DNA of 64,000 nucleotides. Origin: Streptococcus cristatus AS 1.3089 (GTDB taxonomy: Bacteria; Bacillota; Bacilli; Lactobacillales; Streptococcaceae). A program made the position numbers and the translations under genes. The stretch spans positions 22,501-86,500 of the forward strand of contig NC_021175.1 in assembly GCF_000385925.1 (NCBI RefSeq), in the 5' to 3' direction. A model generated the notes under the pieces. The model was not told where the DNA came from, searched no databases, and saw only the letters and a program-made list of their open reading frames with translations. Below, piece by piece: positions 36,664 through 47,622 of this stretch. Numbering within the stretch: the stretch's first letter is position 1; each line of letters begins with the position of its first letter.

Positions 36664-37662
36664 ATGCGCAATCCAGATTTATTAGCAGAAGCAAAGGATT
36701 ACAGAGGCAGAGATGAAGTTCCAGCGGATTTTGATACTTTTTGGGATTGTCAGATTAGCAGTTTGAGTGGCTTGCCGGACTATCAGCTGATTGAAAAAGA
36801 CTTTCAAATCGCTGGGGTGACCTGCTATGAGCTAGTTTTTGAGGGAACGAATCGGGGGCGAACCTATGCCCGTATAGTTCTTCCCAGATCGAGTAAAAAA
36901 GTTCCAATTATCTTTCATTTCCATGGCTATATGGGGCGTGGCTGGGATTGGGCCGATATGCTGGCCTATACAGTGGCTGGCTATGGTGTTGTATCTATGG
37001 ATGTACGCGGCCAGTCAGGCTATTCCTTGGATGGAGGGGCGCTTGTAAGGGGCAATACGGTCAAGGGTCAGATTATCCGTGGGGCAGTGGATGGACCAGA
37101 GCGTCTCTTTTATAAGGATGTCTATCTAGATATTTACAGCTTGGTTGAGATTGTGGCGAGTTTGGACTTTGTGGACGAGGAACGTTTATCCAGTTACGGT
37201 GCTTCTCAGGGCGGAGCCTTGGCTTTGGTGGCAGCGGCTCTCAATCCGCGTATTAAGCAGACCGTGGCTATCTATCCTTTCTTGTCAGACTTCCGGCGGG
37301 TGTTGGAGATTGGTAATAGCAGCGAGGCCTATGATGAGCTCTTTCGTTATTTTAAGTTCCACGATCCTTTCCACGAAACGGAGGATGAGATTATTCAGAC
37401 CTTGTCCTATATCGATGTGAAAAATATGGCTCACCGCATTCAAGGGAGCGTGCGGATGATAACAGGACTTGCTGACGATGTTTGTTATCCGATTACCCAG
37501 TTTGCGATTTACAACCGGCTGGAGTGTACTAAGGAGCACCATCTCATGCCAGAGTACGAGCATGAAGCCATGAATGTCTATGTCAATGATAAAGTTTTCA
37601 ACTGGCTTTGCGGCTCAAAGATTGACCATCCTTCTTTGTTGGAAGCTTTTAAAGACTGGTAA
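36664..37662 (+). CDS. Acetyl xylan esterase / cephalosporin-C deacetylase family esterase
   Basis: A 332-residue alpha/beta hydrolase of the AXE1 family (CE7). It has FHGYMGRGWDW, the nucleophile Ser in GASQGGALAL near 180, and the acid and His in GLADDVC and EYEHEA. It probably removes O-acetyl groups, which fits O-acetylated sialic acids, since it stands at the head of a sialic acid locus. The ATG at 36664 is chosen as the in-frame TTG upstream overlaps the RBS GGAGG. Confidence 0.85.
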   Translation: MRNPDLLAEAKDYRGRDEVPADFDTFWDCQISSLSGLPDYQLIEKDFQIAGVTCYELVFEGTNRGRTYARIVLPRSSKKVPIIFHFHGYMGRGWDWADMLAYTVAGYGVVSMDVRGQSGYSLDGGALVRGNTVKGQIIRGAVDGPERLFYKDVYLDIYSLVEIVASLDFVDEERLSSYGASQGGALALVAAALNPRIKQTVAIYPFLSDFRRVLEIGNSSEAYDELFRYFKFHDPFHETEDEIIQTLSYIDVKNMAHRIQGSVRMITGLADDVCYPITQFAIYNRLECTKEHHLMPEYEHEAMNVYVNDKVFNWLCGSKIDHPSLLEAFKDW

Positions 37663-37690
37663 AAATAGATAGTAGTAAGAAAGAAACTAA

Positions 37691-37720
37691 GCCTGAGATT
37701 AGCATAATCTCAGGCTTTTT
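37691..37720 (+). terminator. Terminator after the esterase gene
   Basis: Perfect stem GCCTGAGATTA / TAATCTCAGGC with loop GCA and TTTTT. Confidence 0.85.
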
Positions 37721-37843
37721 ATGGTAAATTATTCAAAATCTATTACAACTTTTTTGTAGAAACACTTCTAATCCTGAAAGTAGTTTCAGCTTTTAAGAAA
37801 GGAAGTCGGTTTTTAGAAACTAAAATCTAAATCTCAAAACGTA

Positions 37844-37872
37844 TTGAAAGCGCTTTATTTTTTGTATATAAT
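37844..37872 (+). promoter_or_regulatory. nan operon promoter with cre site
   Basis: -35 TTGAAA (37844-37849), 17 bp, -10 TATAAT (37867-37872). A cre-like box TGAAAGCGCTTTAT (37845-37858, 12 of 14) covers the -35, so CcpA would block polymerase. Confidence 0.75.
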
Positions 37873-37920
37873 GACATTATAAAAAGAACGGAGAAAACAT
37901 AGAAAAAGGAGAGATTATTT

Positions 37921-38619
37921 ATGTCACAGATTAGCAAAGATCAATTAATTGCAAAAATCAAAGATGGCATTATCGTTTCCTGTCAAGCTCTGCCTCATGA
38001 GCCCCTCTATACAGAGGCTGGTGGAGTCATCCCTCTCTTGGTCAAGGCGGCTGAAGAAGGCGGGGCAGTTGGTATTCGAGCTAACAGCGTGCGAGACATC
38101 AAGGAGATTAAGGAAGTAACCGAGCTCCCGATTATTGGGATTATCAAACGGGACTATCCGCCACAGGAGCCTTTTATCACTGCGACTATGCGGGAAGTGG
38201 ATGAGCTGGCTGCCCTTGATATCGAGGTCATCGCTCTGGACTGCACCCAGCGGGAACGCTATGATGGTTTAAAGATTGAGGACTTTATCCGACAAGTCAA
38301 GGAGAAATATCCGCAGCAACTGCTGATGGCCGACATTAGTACCTTTGAGGAAGGTGTGGCAGCTGTAGCAGCTGGTGTTGACTTTGTCGGTACGACCTTA
38401 TCAGGCTACACATCCTACAGTCCTAAGGTAGACGGACCAGACTTTGAACTGGTCAAGAAGCTCTGTGATGCGGGAGTAGATGTGATTGCTGAGGGCAAGA
38501 TTCACTATCCAGATCAGGCTAAGCAAATCCATGATTTAGGTGTTCGCGGTATTGTAGTAGGCGGAGCTATTACTCGACCAAAGGAAATCACCGAGCGTTT
38601 CGTTGCAGCAGTAAAATAA
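37921..38619 (+). CDS. nanE: N-acetylmannosamine-6-phosphate 2-epimerase
   Basis: A 232-residue TIM-barrel enzyme converting ManNAc-6-P to GlcNAc-6-P. IKRDYPP carries the catalytic Lys region. [22 protein letters not shown] and [12 protein letters not shown] are NanE signatures. RBS AAAGGAGAG. The first gene of the sialic acid operon, 14 bases before the ABC ATPase gene. Confidence 0.95.
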   Translation: MSQISKDQLIAKIKDGIIVSCQALPHEPLYTEAGGVIPLLVKAAEEGGAVGIRANSVRDIKEIKEVTELPIIGIIKRDYPPQEPFITATMREVDELAALDIEVIALDCTQRERYDGLKIEDFIRQVKEKYPQQLLMADISTFEEGVAAVAAGVDFVGTTLSGYTSYSPKVDGPDFELVKKLCDAGVDVIAEGKIHYPDQAKQIHDLGVRGIVVGGAITRPKEITERFVAAVK

Positions 38620-38633
38620 AGTGAGGTAAAGCA

Positions 38634-39770
38634 ATGACGACCTTAAAGTTAAATAAGCTCTACAAAAAATATCCTAATAGTGATTTCTACTCTGTAGAAA
38701 ATTTCGACTTGCAAATCAAAGACAAAGAATTTATCGTCTTTGTTGGCCCTTCTGGATGTGGGAAATCCACAACGCTTCGTATGATTGCGGGATTGGAGGA
38801 CATCACTGAGGGCGAGCTCTATATCGATGAGACACTAGTCAATGATATTGCTCCCAAGGATCGTGATATTGCCATGGTTTTCCAGAACTATGCCCTCTAT
38901 CCACACATGACAGTCTATGACAACATGGCGTTTGGATTGAAACTGCGCAAGTACAGCAAGGAAGATATCGACAAACGGGTGCAAGAAGCAGCTGAAATCC
39001 TTGGTTTGAAAGAGTTTCTAGACCGCAAACCAGCGGACTTGTCTGGTGGTCAACGTCAACGGGTAGCTATGGGACGGGCCATCGTCCGAGATGCCAAGGT
39101 TTTCCTGATGGATGAACCTTTGTCAAACTTGGATGCGAAACTGCGGGTGTCCATGCGTGCTGAGATTGCCAAAATCCACCGCCGTATCGGAGCAACAACC
39201 ATCTACGTTACCCACGACCAAACCGAGGCAATGACCTTGGCCGACCGCATTGTTATCATGTCAGCGACGAAAAATGAAGCGGGAACGGGAACTATCGGTC
39301 GTATCGAGCAAGTCGGAACTCCGCAAGAGCTTTACAATGAACCAGCGAATAAGTTTGTTGCAGGCTTTATCGGCAGTCCAGCTATGAACTTCTTTGAAGT
39401 GATGGTATCTGGTCATCAACTGACTGATGGTGATCAACTCAATCTTACCCTGACAGGTGGTCAAGAGAAGCTTTTGACAGAAAAAGGCTACCAAGGTAAG
39501 AAAGTTATTTTGGGTATCCGACCAGAGGATATCTCAGCCGACTTGATTGTAGAGGATACTTTCCCTGGCGATGTGGTCGATGCGGAAGTTGTCGTGTCAG
39601 AGTTGCTGGGTAGTGACTCAGTGCTCTACTGTAAGGTGGGTAGCCAAGAGTTTTCAGCCAAGGTAGATGCTTCTAATTATCTGGAGCCAGGTTCGAAGCT
39701 TCGCTTCACCTTCAAACTACCTAAGAGTCATCTGTTTGATAGTGAGACTCAAAAACGAATTACTTTGTAA
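38634..39770 (+). CDS. ABC sugar importer ATPase, MsmK/UgpC-like
   Basis: A 378-residue CUT1-family ATPase. Walker A GPSGCGKST, signature LSGGQRQRVAMGRA, Walker B VFLMDEPLSNLD, and a C-terminal MalK-type regulatory domain (about 235-378). It would energise SatABC. In pneumococcus the shared ATPase MsmK is coded far from the sialic acid genes, so its position inside this operon is notable. A second general ATPase may exist elsewhere in the genome. Confidence 0.92.
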   Translation: MTTLKLNKLYKKYPNSDFYSVENFDLQIKDKEFIVFVGPSGCGKSTTLRMIAGLEDITEGELYIDETLVNDIAPKDRDIAMVFQNYALYPHMTVYDNMAFGLKLRKYSKEDIDKRVQEAAEILGLKEFLDRKPADLSGGQRQRVAMGRAIVRDAKVFLMDEPLSNLDAKLRVSMRAEIAKIHRRIGATTIYVTHDQTEAMTLADRIVIMSATKNEAGTGTIGRIEQVGTPQELYNEPANKFVAGFIGSPAMNFFEVMVSGHQLTDGDQLNLTLTGGQEKLLTEKGYQGKKVILGIRPEDISADLIVEDTFPGDVVDAEVVVSELLGSDSVLYCKVGSQEFSAKVDASNYLEPGSKLRFTFKLPKSHLFDSETQKRITL

Positions 39771-39908
39771 AACAACCTAAAATGAACTGACTGACTTTAT
39801 TTTAGGATAAAAGAAAGGTCACAGAAAAGGAGTGATTGTACTTTTAAAAGTTTAGGATTTTAATCAAATATAGGTGGACGCTTGTCCAGAGAATAACACA
39901 GGAAAAAC

Positions 39909-39949
39909 GAGGCTGGGGCGCCTAATGAAAGAGGTCTGTCCCACTCTCC
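39909..39949 (+). repeat. Minimal remnant of the structured repeat
   Basis: Only the ends are kept: GAGGCTGGG at the left and GTCCCACTCTCC at the right, with a short centre. It lies in the 240-bp ATPase-satA gap. TTGGAATCTTAAT at about 39979 resembles the 3' ends of the pur leaders. Confidence 0.55.
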
Positions 39950-39962
39950 AATAGGCAGGTAA

Positions 39963-41330
<1,368 letters not shown>

Positions 41331-41346
41331 GCAAGTTTAAAATCCG

Positions 41347-41395
41347 CCCCTTTTTCTGTTGTCAGTCTCTAAAAATAGAAAAAGGGGTATTTTGT
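41347..41395 (+). terminator. Attenuating hairpin between satA and satB
   Basis: CCCCTTTTTCT / AGAAAAAGGGG with a 19-base loop, then TATTTTGTT. Probably a partial terminator that gives more satA than satBC mRNA. Confidence 0.7.
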
Positions 41396-41425
41396 TAGAA
41401 AATCTTGAAAGAGGGGTACCTCATT

Positions 41426-42313
41426 GTGAAAGTCAATAAAATCAGAATGAAAGAAACCCTAATATCATATGCGTTTTTAGCTCCAATTCTTATATTCTTT
41501 ACAGTATTTGTTTTGGCGCCTATGATAATGGGATTTATCACTAGTTTCTTTAATTATACAATGACCTCATTTACATTCGTTGGGTTTGATAACTACATTC
41601 GGATGTTCAATGATCCAGTTTTTGTTAAGTCACTCATTAATACAGTCATTATTGTAATCGGCTCTGTGCCGGTAGTTGTGCTCTTCTCTTTGTTTGTGGC
41701 TTCACAGACCTATGAGATGAATGCTGTTTCTCGCTCCTTTTACCGTTTCGTCTTCTTCCTGCCAGTTGTTACAGGTAGTGTTGCCGTGACGGTAGTGTGG
41801 AAGTGGATATACGATCCCCTGTCTGGTATTTTGAACTTTGTTTTGAAATCTGGGCACATCATCAACCAAAACATTTCTTGGTTGGGAGACAAACACTGGG
41901 CTCTGATGGCTATCATCGTTATTTTGCTGACAACATCTGTCGGTCAGCCGATCATTCTCTACATTGCAGCTATGGGAAATATCGATAATTCTCTAGTGGA
42001 AGCTGCGCGTGTGGATGGGGCAACAGAGATGCAAGTCTTTTGGAAAATCAAATGGCCGAGTCTTTTACCAACGACACTTTATATTGCTATCATCACAACT
42101 ATTAACTCATTCCAATGTTTCGCCTTGATTCAGCTGTTGACATCAGGTGGACCAAACTATTCAACTAGTACGCTTATGTACTATCTATATGAAAAAGCCT
42201 TCAAGCTATCTGAATATGGCTATGCAAACACCATGGGAGTCTTTCTAGCGATTATGATTGCGATTATCAGTTTCGCTCAGTTCAAGATCCTCGGTAACGA
42301 TGTGGAATATTAA
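41426..42313 (+). CDS. satB: Sialic acid ABC transporter permease SatB
   Basis: A 295-residue permease with six membrane helices and the EAA loop VEAARVDGATEMQVFWKIKWP near 200-220, as in CUT1 sugar permeases (MalF type). The GTG at 41426 is chosen because GAGGGG lies just before it; an in-frame TTG at 41405 overlaps that RBS. satC follows after 16 bases. Confidence 0.9.
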   Translation: MKVNKIRMKETLISYAFLAPILIFFTVFVLAPMIMGFITSFFNYTMTSFTFVGFDNYIRMFNDPVFVKSLINTVIIVIGSVPVVVLFSLFVASQTYEMNAVSRSFYRFVFFLPVVTGSVAVTVVWKWIYDPLSGILNFVLKSGHIINQNISWLGDKHWALMAIIVILLTTSVGQPIILYIAAMGNIDNSLVEAARVDGATEMQVFWKIKWPSLLPTTLYIAIITTINSFQCFALIQLLTSGGPNYSTSTLMYYLYEKAFKLSEYGYANTMGVFLAIMIAIISFAQFKILGNDVEY

Positions 42314-42329
42314 AGAAAGGAGCAGGAAT

Positions 42330-43160
42330 ATGAAACCTCAAAAAATTAGTTCATTTAAAGTGTTCTCATCTGTGATTTTAGCACTTTTGACCGTGCTCTT
42401 TATCTTTCCATTCTATTGGATTCTGACTGGAGCATTTAAATCTCAGCCGGATACAATTATGATTCCGCCTCAATGGTGGCCACAAAACCCGACAACAGAG
42501 AACTTCCAGCAATTAGCCGTTCAAAATCCAGCTTTGCAGTGGATGTGGAACAGTGTCTTTATTTCACTGGCGACCATGTTCTTGGTTTGTGCGACATCAT
42601 CTCTAGCTGGTTACGTTTTGGCTAAGAAACGCTTTTACGGGCAACGGATTCTCTTTGCCATCTTTATCGCGGCTATGGCCTTGCCTAAGCAGGTTGTCCT
42701 AGTGCCTCTAGTGCGGATTGTCAATTTCATGGGAATCCACGATACCCTTTGGGCGGTTATTTTGCCTTTAGTTGGCTGGCCGTTCGGGGTCTTCCTCATG
42801 AAGCAGTTTAGTGAAAATATCCCGACAGAGCTTCTAGAATCAGCTAAGATCGACGGTTGTGGTGAAATCCGGACCTTCTGGAGTGTAGCCTTTCCTATCG
42901 TCAAACCAGGCTTTGCTGCTCTGGCTATCTTCACCTTTATCAACACTTGGAATGACTACTTCATGCAGCTCGTAATGTTGACCTCGCGGAACAATCTGAC
43001 GATTTCGCTAGGGGTTGCGACTATGCAGGCTGAGATGGCAACCAACTACGGTCTGATTATGGCCGGTGCTGCTTTGGCGGCAGTGCCAATCGTAGCAGTC
43101 TTCCTCATCTTCCAAAAATCCTTCACTCAAGGGATTACTATGGGAGCTGTCAAAGGATAA
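42330..43160 (+). CDS. satC: Sialic acid ABC transporter permease SatC
   Basis: A 276-residue permease of the MalG type, six helices, EAA loop ESAKIDGCGEIRTFWSVAFP near 175-195. ATG with RBS AAAGGAG. It pairs with SatB in the membrane and uses the ATPase encoded upstream. Confidence 0.9.
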   Translation: MKPQKISSFKVFSSVILALLTVLFIFPFYWILTGAFKSQPDTIMIPPQWWPQNPTTENFQQLAVQNPALQWMWNSVFISLATMFLVCATSSLAGYVLAKKRFYGQRILFAIFIAAMALPKQVVLVPLVRIVNFMGIHDTLWAVILPLVGWPFGVFLMKQFSENIPTELLESAKIDGCGEIRTFWSVAFPIVKPGFAALAIFTFINTWNDYFMQLVMLTSRNNLTISLGVATMQAEMATNYGLIMAGAALAAVPIVAVFLIFQKSFTQGITMGAVKG

Positions 43161-43185
43161 GGTACTCAATAGAGGAAATAAGACT

Positions 43186-43638
43186 ATGATTTTTGATGAT
43201 TTAAAAAATGTGACTCGTTACAAGGGTCTTCATCCCAATCTGGATAAAGCGATTGATCATCTCTATGAGCATCGCAAAGACAGCTTTGACTTGGGACGCT
43301 ATGAAGTGGATGGAGACAAGGTCTTTCTCTTGGTTCAGGAAAATATCCTCAATCAAGAGGCCAATGATCAATTTGAATATCATAAAAAATATGCAGATTT
43401 TCATCTGCTAGTAGCAGGGCATGAATATTCTGTCTATGGTAGCCAGATGGTCGATGAGGCAGTGGCTTTTGATGAAGAGGCGGATATCGGCTTTGTTCAT
43501 TGTCAAAATCGTTATCCTCTCTTGTTGGGTTACCATAATTTTGCGATTTTCTTTCCAGAAGAGGCTCATCAGCCAAATGGCTATGCGGGTCTGGAAGAAA
43601 ATGTCAGAAAGTATCTTTTTAAAGTTTTAATAGACTAG
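43186..43638 (+). CDS. YhcH/YjgK/YiaL family protein
   Basis: A 150-residue cupin-like protein of the DUF386 family, often found in sialic acid operons. KYADFHLLVAGHEYSVYG and FFPEEAHQPNGY carry conserved metal-binding residues. YhcH-like proteins are thought to act as anomerases/epimerases on sialic acid or related sugars. 25 bases after satC. Confidence 0.88.
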   Translation: MIFDDLKNVTRYKGLHPNLDKAIDHLYEHRKDSFDLGRYEVDGDKVFLLVQENILNQEANDQFEYHKKYADFHLLVAGHEYSVYGSQMVDEAVAFDEEADIGFVHCQNRYPLLLGYHNFAIFFPEEAHQPNGYAGLEENVRKYLFKVLID

Positions 43639-43693
43639 CCCCAGGTTAGCGAGATTTTTGAGTGTGCTAGGCTAGCAGAGAAAGGAGAAACTT

Positions 43694-44344
43694 ATGTCAG
43701 ATAAAGGAACAGGACTCATCAGAGCTATATTTGATACGGATAATTTTTTCATGCAAATCTGTGAGAAAATCCTAGATTTGATGACGGTCAATCTTCTCTT
43801 TCTCTTGTCTTGCCTGCCCTTGGTGACCATTGGGATTGCCAAGATCAGTCTCTATCAAACACTTTTTGAAATCAAGGGAAACCGTCGAGTAAAAGTAATC
43901 AGAACTTACACTCGAATCTTTCGAGAAAATTGGAAGCAAGGACTCAAACTGGGCTTGCTGGAATTGGCTTTAGTCGGCATTAGTCTCTTTGACCTCCTGC
44001 TTTTTCGGACGCAGGAAGCCCTGCCTTTCCAAGTTTTAAAGGCGGTTTGTTTTGGAATGATTATTTTTACAATCCTGCTTTCTCTTTGCGTCTATCCCTT
44101 GGCTGGTAAATTTCTCATGTCTTTTAGAGACGTTTTACAGACTAGCCTAGTGATTGTAAGTCTGAATTTTCCTTGGTTCTTTATTATGATGGCGGTCATA
44201 GCTGCGATCCTCGTCATCATCTATAGTTCAGGCTTTGTGTTGCTGTTAGGATTTTCCCTCTTTGCCTTTATCGGCTTTGCAGGTCTGGCTTTTTTGCAGC
44301 TTCCTATTTTGGAAAAAATCTTCGCTAAATATAGCAGTCTATAA
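43694..44344 (+). CDS. YesL-like DUF624 membrane protein
   Basis: A 216-residue membrane protein with about five to six helices and the DUF624 N-terminal pattern (motif IMTVNLLFLLSCLPLVTIG-like near 30-45). Such genes lie in many Gram-positive sugar operons and their role is unknown. RBS AAAGGAG. It lies between yhcH and nanA. Confidence 0.82.
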   Translation: MSDKGTGLIRAIFDTDNFFMQICEKILDLMTVNLLFLLSCLPLVTIGIAKISLYQTLFEIKGNRRVKVIRTYTRIFRENWKQGLKLGLLELALVGISLFDLLLFRTQEALPFQVLKAVCFGMIIFTILLSLCVYPLAGKFLMSFRDVLQTSLVIVSLNFPWFFIMMAVIAAILVIIYSSGFVLLLGFSLFAFIGFAGLAFLQLPILEKIFAKYSSL

Positions 44345-44377
44345 TCTAGAATTAGTACATTTGGAGAAAATTTGAAA

Positions 44378-45295
44378 ATGAAAGATTTAAAGAAATATCA
44401 CGGTGTCATCCCAGCTTTTTATGCTTGTTATGACGAGGAGGGTGAAATCAGCCCGGAGCGGACTCGCGCTTTGGTGGAGTATTTCATCGACAAGGGCGTG
44501 CAAGGTCTCTATGTCAACGGCTCGTCAGGCGAATGTATCTACCAGAGCGTGGCCGACAGAAAAGTAATTTTGGAAGAAGTAATGAAAGTTGCTAAGGGCA
44601 AACTGACTATTATTGCTCATGTGGCCTGCAATAATACTAAAGACAGTATCGAGTTGGCCAAACACGCTGAGGCTCTAGGAGTTGATGCCATTGCGGCTAT
44701 TCCACCGATTTATTTCCGTCTGCCAGAATACTCTGTCGCTCAGTACTGGAATGATATCAGTGCGGCTGCCCCACATACTGATTTTGTGATTTATAATATT
44801 CCGCAATTGGCTGGCGCAGCGCTGACTCCGAGTCTTTATAAGGAAATGCTGAAAAATGAGCGCGTGATTGGGGTGAAAAATTCCTCTATGCCAGTTCAGG
44901 ATATCCAAACTTTTGCAGCACTTGGAGGCAGTGACCATTTGGTCTTTAACGGTCCAGATGAGCAGTTCTTGGGCGGTCGTCTCATGGGAGCGGCAGCTGG
45001 AATTGGTGGCACCTACGGGGCTATGCCAGAGCTCTTCCTCAAGCTTAATCAACTGATTGCAGACAAGGAACTAGAAAGAGCTAAAGAGCTGCAGTTTGCC
45101 ATTAACGACATTATCGGCAAGCTAACCAGTGCTCATGGCAATATGTATGCTGTTATCAAAGAAGTTCTCAAGCTCAACGAAGGACTGACTATCGGCTCTG
45201 TCCGTGCTCCTCTGACACCAGTCGTAGATGCAGACCGTCCAGTCGTAGAAGCAGCAGCGGCCTTGATCCAAGAAACTAAGAAGCGCTTCCTCTAA
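44378..45295 (+). CDS. nanA: N-acetylneuraminate lyase
   Basis: A 305-residue DapA/NAL-family TIM barrel that splits Neu5Ac to ManNAc and pyruvate. The substrate loop NGSSGECIYQS, the Tyr in FVIYNIPQLAG and Schiff-base Lys in RVIGVKNSS (near 165) are present. The Gly-Ser-Ser-Gly-Glu motif suits a NAL rather than DapA. ATG at 44378 preferred over TTG at 44372. Followed by the kinase gene. Confidence 0.93.
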   Translation: MKDLKKYHGVIPAFYACYDEEGEISPERTRALVEYFIDKGVQGLYVNGSSGECIYQSVADRKVILEEVMKVAKGKLTIIAHVACNNTKDSIELAKHAEALGVDAIAAIPPIYFRLPEYSVAQYWNDISAAAPHTDFVIYNIPQLAGAALTPSLYKEMLKNERVIGVKNSSMPVQDIQTFAALGGSDHLVFNGPDEQFLGGRLMGAAAGIGGTYGAMPELFLKLNQLIADKELERAKELQFAINDIIGKLTSAHGNMYAVIKEVLKLNEGLTIGSVRAPLTPVVDADRPVVEAAAALIQETKKRFL

Positions 45296-45313
45296 AAAGA
45301 AAGAAGGATGCTT

Positions 45314-46198
45314 ATGGGAAATTATGTTACGATTGACATTGGCGGTACTAATATCAAATACGGCCTGATAGACGACCAAGAAACGCTAGTAGAAGCCCAT
45401 GAAATACCTACGGAAGCCCATAAGGGTGGTCCAGAGATTATGCGTAAGGTTCAAAAGATAGTTTCTGATTATGTGCAGGCTGGTTCAATTGAGGGGATTT
45501 GTATCTCCTCAGCTGGCATGGTCGATCCAGACAAGGGAGAAATCTTTTACGCTGGTCCTCAGATTCCTAACTATGCTGGGACGCAATTTAAGAAGGTCTT
45601 GGAGGAGGAATTTTCCATTCCTTGCGAGATTGAGAATGACGTCAACTGCGCCGGTCTGGCTGAGGTCATGTCTGGCCACGGTAAGGGAGCAAAAATTGCT
45701 GTCTGCCTGACAATTGGGACAGGGATTGGCGGTTGTCTAGTAGCGGATGGTCAAGTTTTTCACGGCTTTAGCAACTCAGCCTGCGAAGTAGGCTATTTAC
45801 ACCTGCCGGACGGGGCTTTTCAGGATGTAGCTTCTACCACAGCCTTGGTTCAATATGTCGCTGACTTGCACGGAGATGATCCATCTCTCTGGAATGGTCG
45901 AAGGATTTTCAAAGAAGCGACCGAGGGCAATACCTTCTGTATCAAAGGAATTGACCGCATGGTAGGCTATCTGGGGCAGGGCATTGCCAATATCTGCTAT
46001 GTCGTCAATCCGGAAATCGTCATCTTGGGCGGTGGTATTATGGGACAAGAGGCCATCCTCCGGCCGCGTATCCAAGCGGCTCTCAAGGATGCTCTGGTGC
46101 CGAGCATAGCTGAGAAGACCAAACTAGCCTTTGCCTATCACCAAAATACGGCAGGCATGTTCGGAGCCTACTACCACTTTAAAAGTAAACATCAGTAA
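45314..46198 (+). CDS. nanK: ROK-family N-acetylmannosamine kinase
   Basis: A 294-residue kinase with the phosphate loop TIDIGGTNIKYG, ENDVNCAGLAE (catalytic Asp) and LTIGTGIGGCLV. The zinc CxCGxxGC cluster of many ROK proteins is absent, as in some streptococcal relatives. It makes ManNAc-6-P for NanE. ATG at 45314 is preferred because GAAGG is seven bases before it. Last gene of the operon. Confidence 0.9.
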   Translation: MGNYVTIDIGGTNIKYGLIDDQETLVEAHEIPTEAHKGGPEIMRKVQKIVSDYVQAGSIEGICISSAGMVDPDKGEIFYAGPQIPNYAGTQFKKVLEEEFSIPCEIENDVNCAGLAEVMSGHGKGAKIAVCLTIGTGIGGCLVADGQVFHGFSNSACEVGYLHLPDGAFQDVASTTALVQYVADLHGDDPSLWNGRRIFKEATEGNTFCIKGIDRMVGYLGQGIANICYVVNPEIVILGGGIMGQEAILRPRIQAALKDALVPSIAEKTKLAFAYHQNTAGMFGAYYHFKSKHQ

Positions 46199-46205
46199 TA
46201 CAAGC

Positions 46206-46236
46206 AAACCTGGGAGTGACCTCAGGTTTCTTTTGT
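46206..46236 (+). terminator. Terminator of the nan operon
   Basis: AAACCTG / CAGGTTT with a ten-base loop, then CTTTTGTTTT. Confidence 0.65.
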
Positions 46237-46397
46237 TTTAGTAATGCTTCTTCCATCGATAGTTAGACGACTTTCAAGTGGCTGGGGTGAGTTGAGTCTG
46301 GTTTAGATTTTAAGGAGTTACGTAGAAAACCAGTACAACCAGAATCTTACTCTAAGCCAGTTTAGTCATTGTTTAGAGTAAGGCTGTAAAGAACATG

Positions 46398-46429
46398 CAA
46401 AAAATCCAACAGGTTTCTGCTGGATTTTA
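46398..46429 (-). terminator. Terminator of nanR
   Basis: On the minus strand: AATCCAGCAG ... CTGTTGGATT followed by TTTTTGC. It overlaps the nanR stop. Confidence 0.6.
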
Positions 46430-47272
46430 TTGATGTCTACGGTAATAACCGTTAAGTTTGTGGTTTTCCCAGTAACTATTGAAGATTTTTTCCTTTCTCT
46501 CTCGATCTATTTCTAGGAAAAAGGCGTAAAGTATGTCAATCATCAGCAACATTGGGAACTGAGCTGAGATTCGTTGGATGAACTGGGGTTTATTTTGAAT
46601 TGCAACTGGGATGATTTCTGAAAAATCTTCTTTAATCAAATCAGGCTGGCCAGTGATTAACACGGTCTTGGCTCCCATGCCCTTAGCATCAATCAGGCTG
46701 TCAATAATGGATGGGGTTTGACCTGAAAGAGAAAAGCCGATTACTAGGCAGTTTTTGTCTAAAATGCTCGTTGTCCAAGCAAAGCCATCCGCATCTGTCA
46801 GAGCTTCACAAATAACCCCTAAGCGCATGAAGCGCAGTTTCATATCGCGAGCGACAAGCCCCGAGCTTCCCGTGCCAAAAAAATAGACACGATCTGCTTT
46901 TTCAATCAGCTGGGCTACGCGCTCCAATCTTTTTTCGTCAATCAAGTCCTCGGTTTGTTGCCGAATTTGAATATAGTTGCGTAGCACTTGGCGGGACGAA
47001 TCATTTTTTAGATTTGTATGCTCCGTTTTGCTAATTTTTAGCTGTTGGAGATATTGGAAGTTGAACTCCCGATAGCCCTTAAAGCCACATTTTTTTGCAA
47101 AACGAGTCAAGGCCGCCTGTGAGATGTGCAAGGTTTGCGCTACTTCGAGGGAGGACAGATCCCCTCCTATATCGGTCGGATTCAAAAAATAGTCGGCAAT
47201 CCGCTTTTCGACATCGGTCATAGTGTCGTAACAGCTTTCGATGATGGCCAAGATATTTTGCTGGTGTCTCAT
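46427..47272 (-). CDS. nanR: RpiR-family regulator of sialic acid catabolism
   Basis: A 281-residue regulator. N-terminal HTH (about 1-80; SLEVAQTLHISQAALTRFAKKCGF) and C-terminal SIS domain (about 110-240; FGTGSSGLVARDMKLRF, GFSLSGQTPSI). It probably senses ManNAc-6-P or a similar phospho-sugar and activates or represses the nan genes. It is convergent with them at the end of the locus. A cre-like box covers its promoter. Confidence 0.88.
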   Translation of the reverse strand: MRHQQNILAIIESCYDTMTDVEKRIADYFLNPTDIGGDLSSLEVAQTLHISQAALTRFAKKCGFKGYREFNFQYLQQLKISKTEHTNLKNDSSRQVLRNYIQIRQQTEDLIDEKRLERVAQLIEKADRVYFFGTGSSGLVARDMKLRFMRLGVICEALTDADGFAWTTSILDKNCLVIGFSLSGQTPSIIDSLIDAKGMGAKTVLITGQPDLIKEDFSEIIPVAIQNKPQFIQRISAQFPMLLMIDILYAFFLEIDRERKEKIFNSYWENHKLNGYYRRHQ

Positions 47273-47315
47273 GGTGGGTCACTTTCTTTGGTCAAAATAA
47301 TAAAAACGTATTTTC

Positions 47316-47351
47316 ATTATAACATAGTTTAGCGGAAATAAAGCGTTTACA
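47316..47351 (-). promoter_or_regulatory. nanR promoter with cre-like site
   Basis: On the minus strand a -10 TATAAT (47321-47316). The cre-like box ATAAAGCGTTTACA (47338-47351, 12 of 14) lies at the -35 position. The rest of the 47283-47622 gap has the acetyltransferase promoter (TATAAT at 47484-47489) and a long untranslated leader. Confidence 0.6.
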
Positions 47352-47622
47352 AAACCGATAATTGTCAGATCTGGCTTTCCATTAAAGTATGAGCAGACTG
47401 TAATCTCAATATTTATAGATATTATGACCGCCTTTTTCTGAAGAGGTATTTCCTAAAGTTTGCGTCGGATGAAAAAAAAGTGATATAATTTACACAAGTA
47501 ATGTTCCAAGTTTGGATCTGAAGCAAGGGAGATAGGAGCTGATGGCAAGTGTAGCTTCCAATCTGTTCAAGCCTTTTTATCCAGCTTTTGGAAATCAGTA
47601 GAGCTAGATTGTGAGGTTTTTT

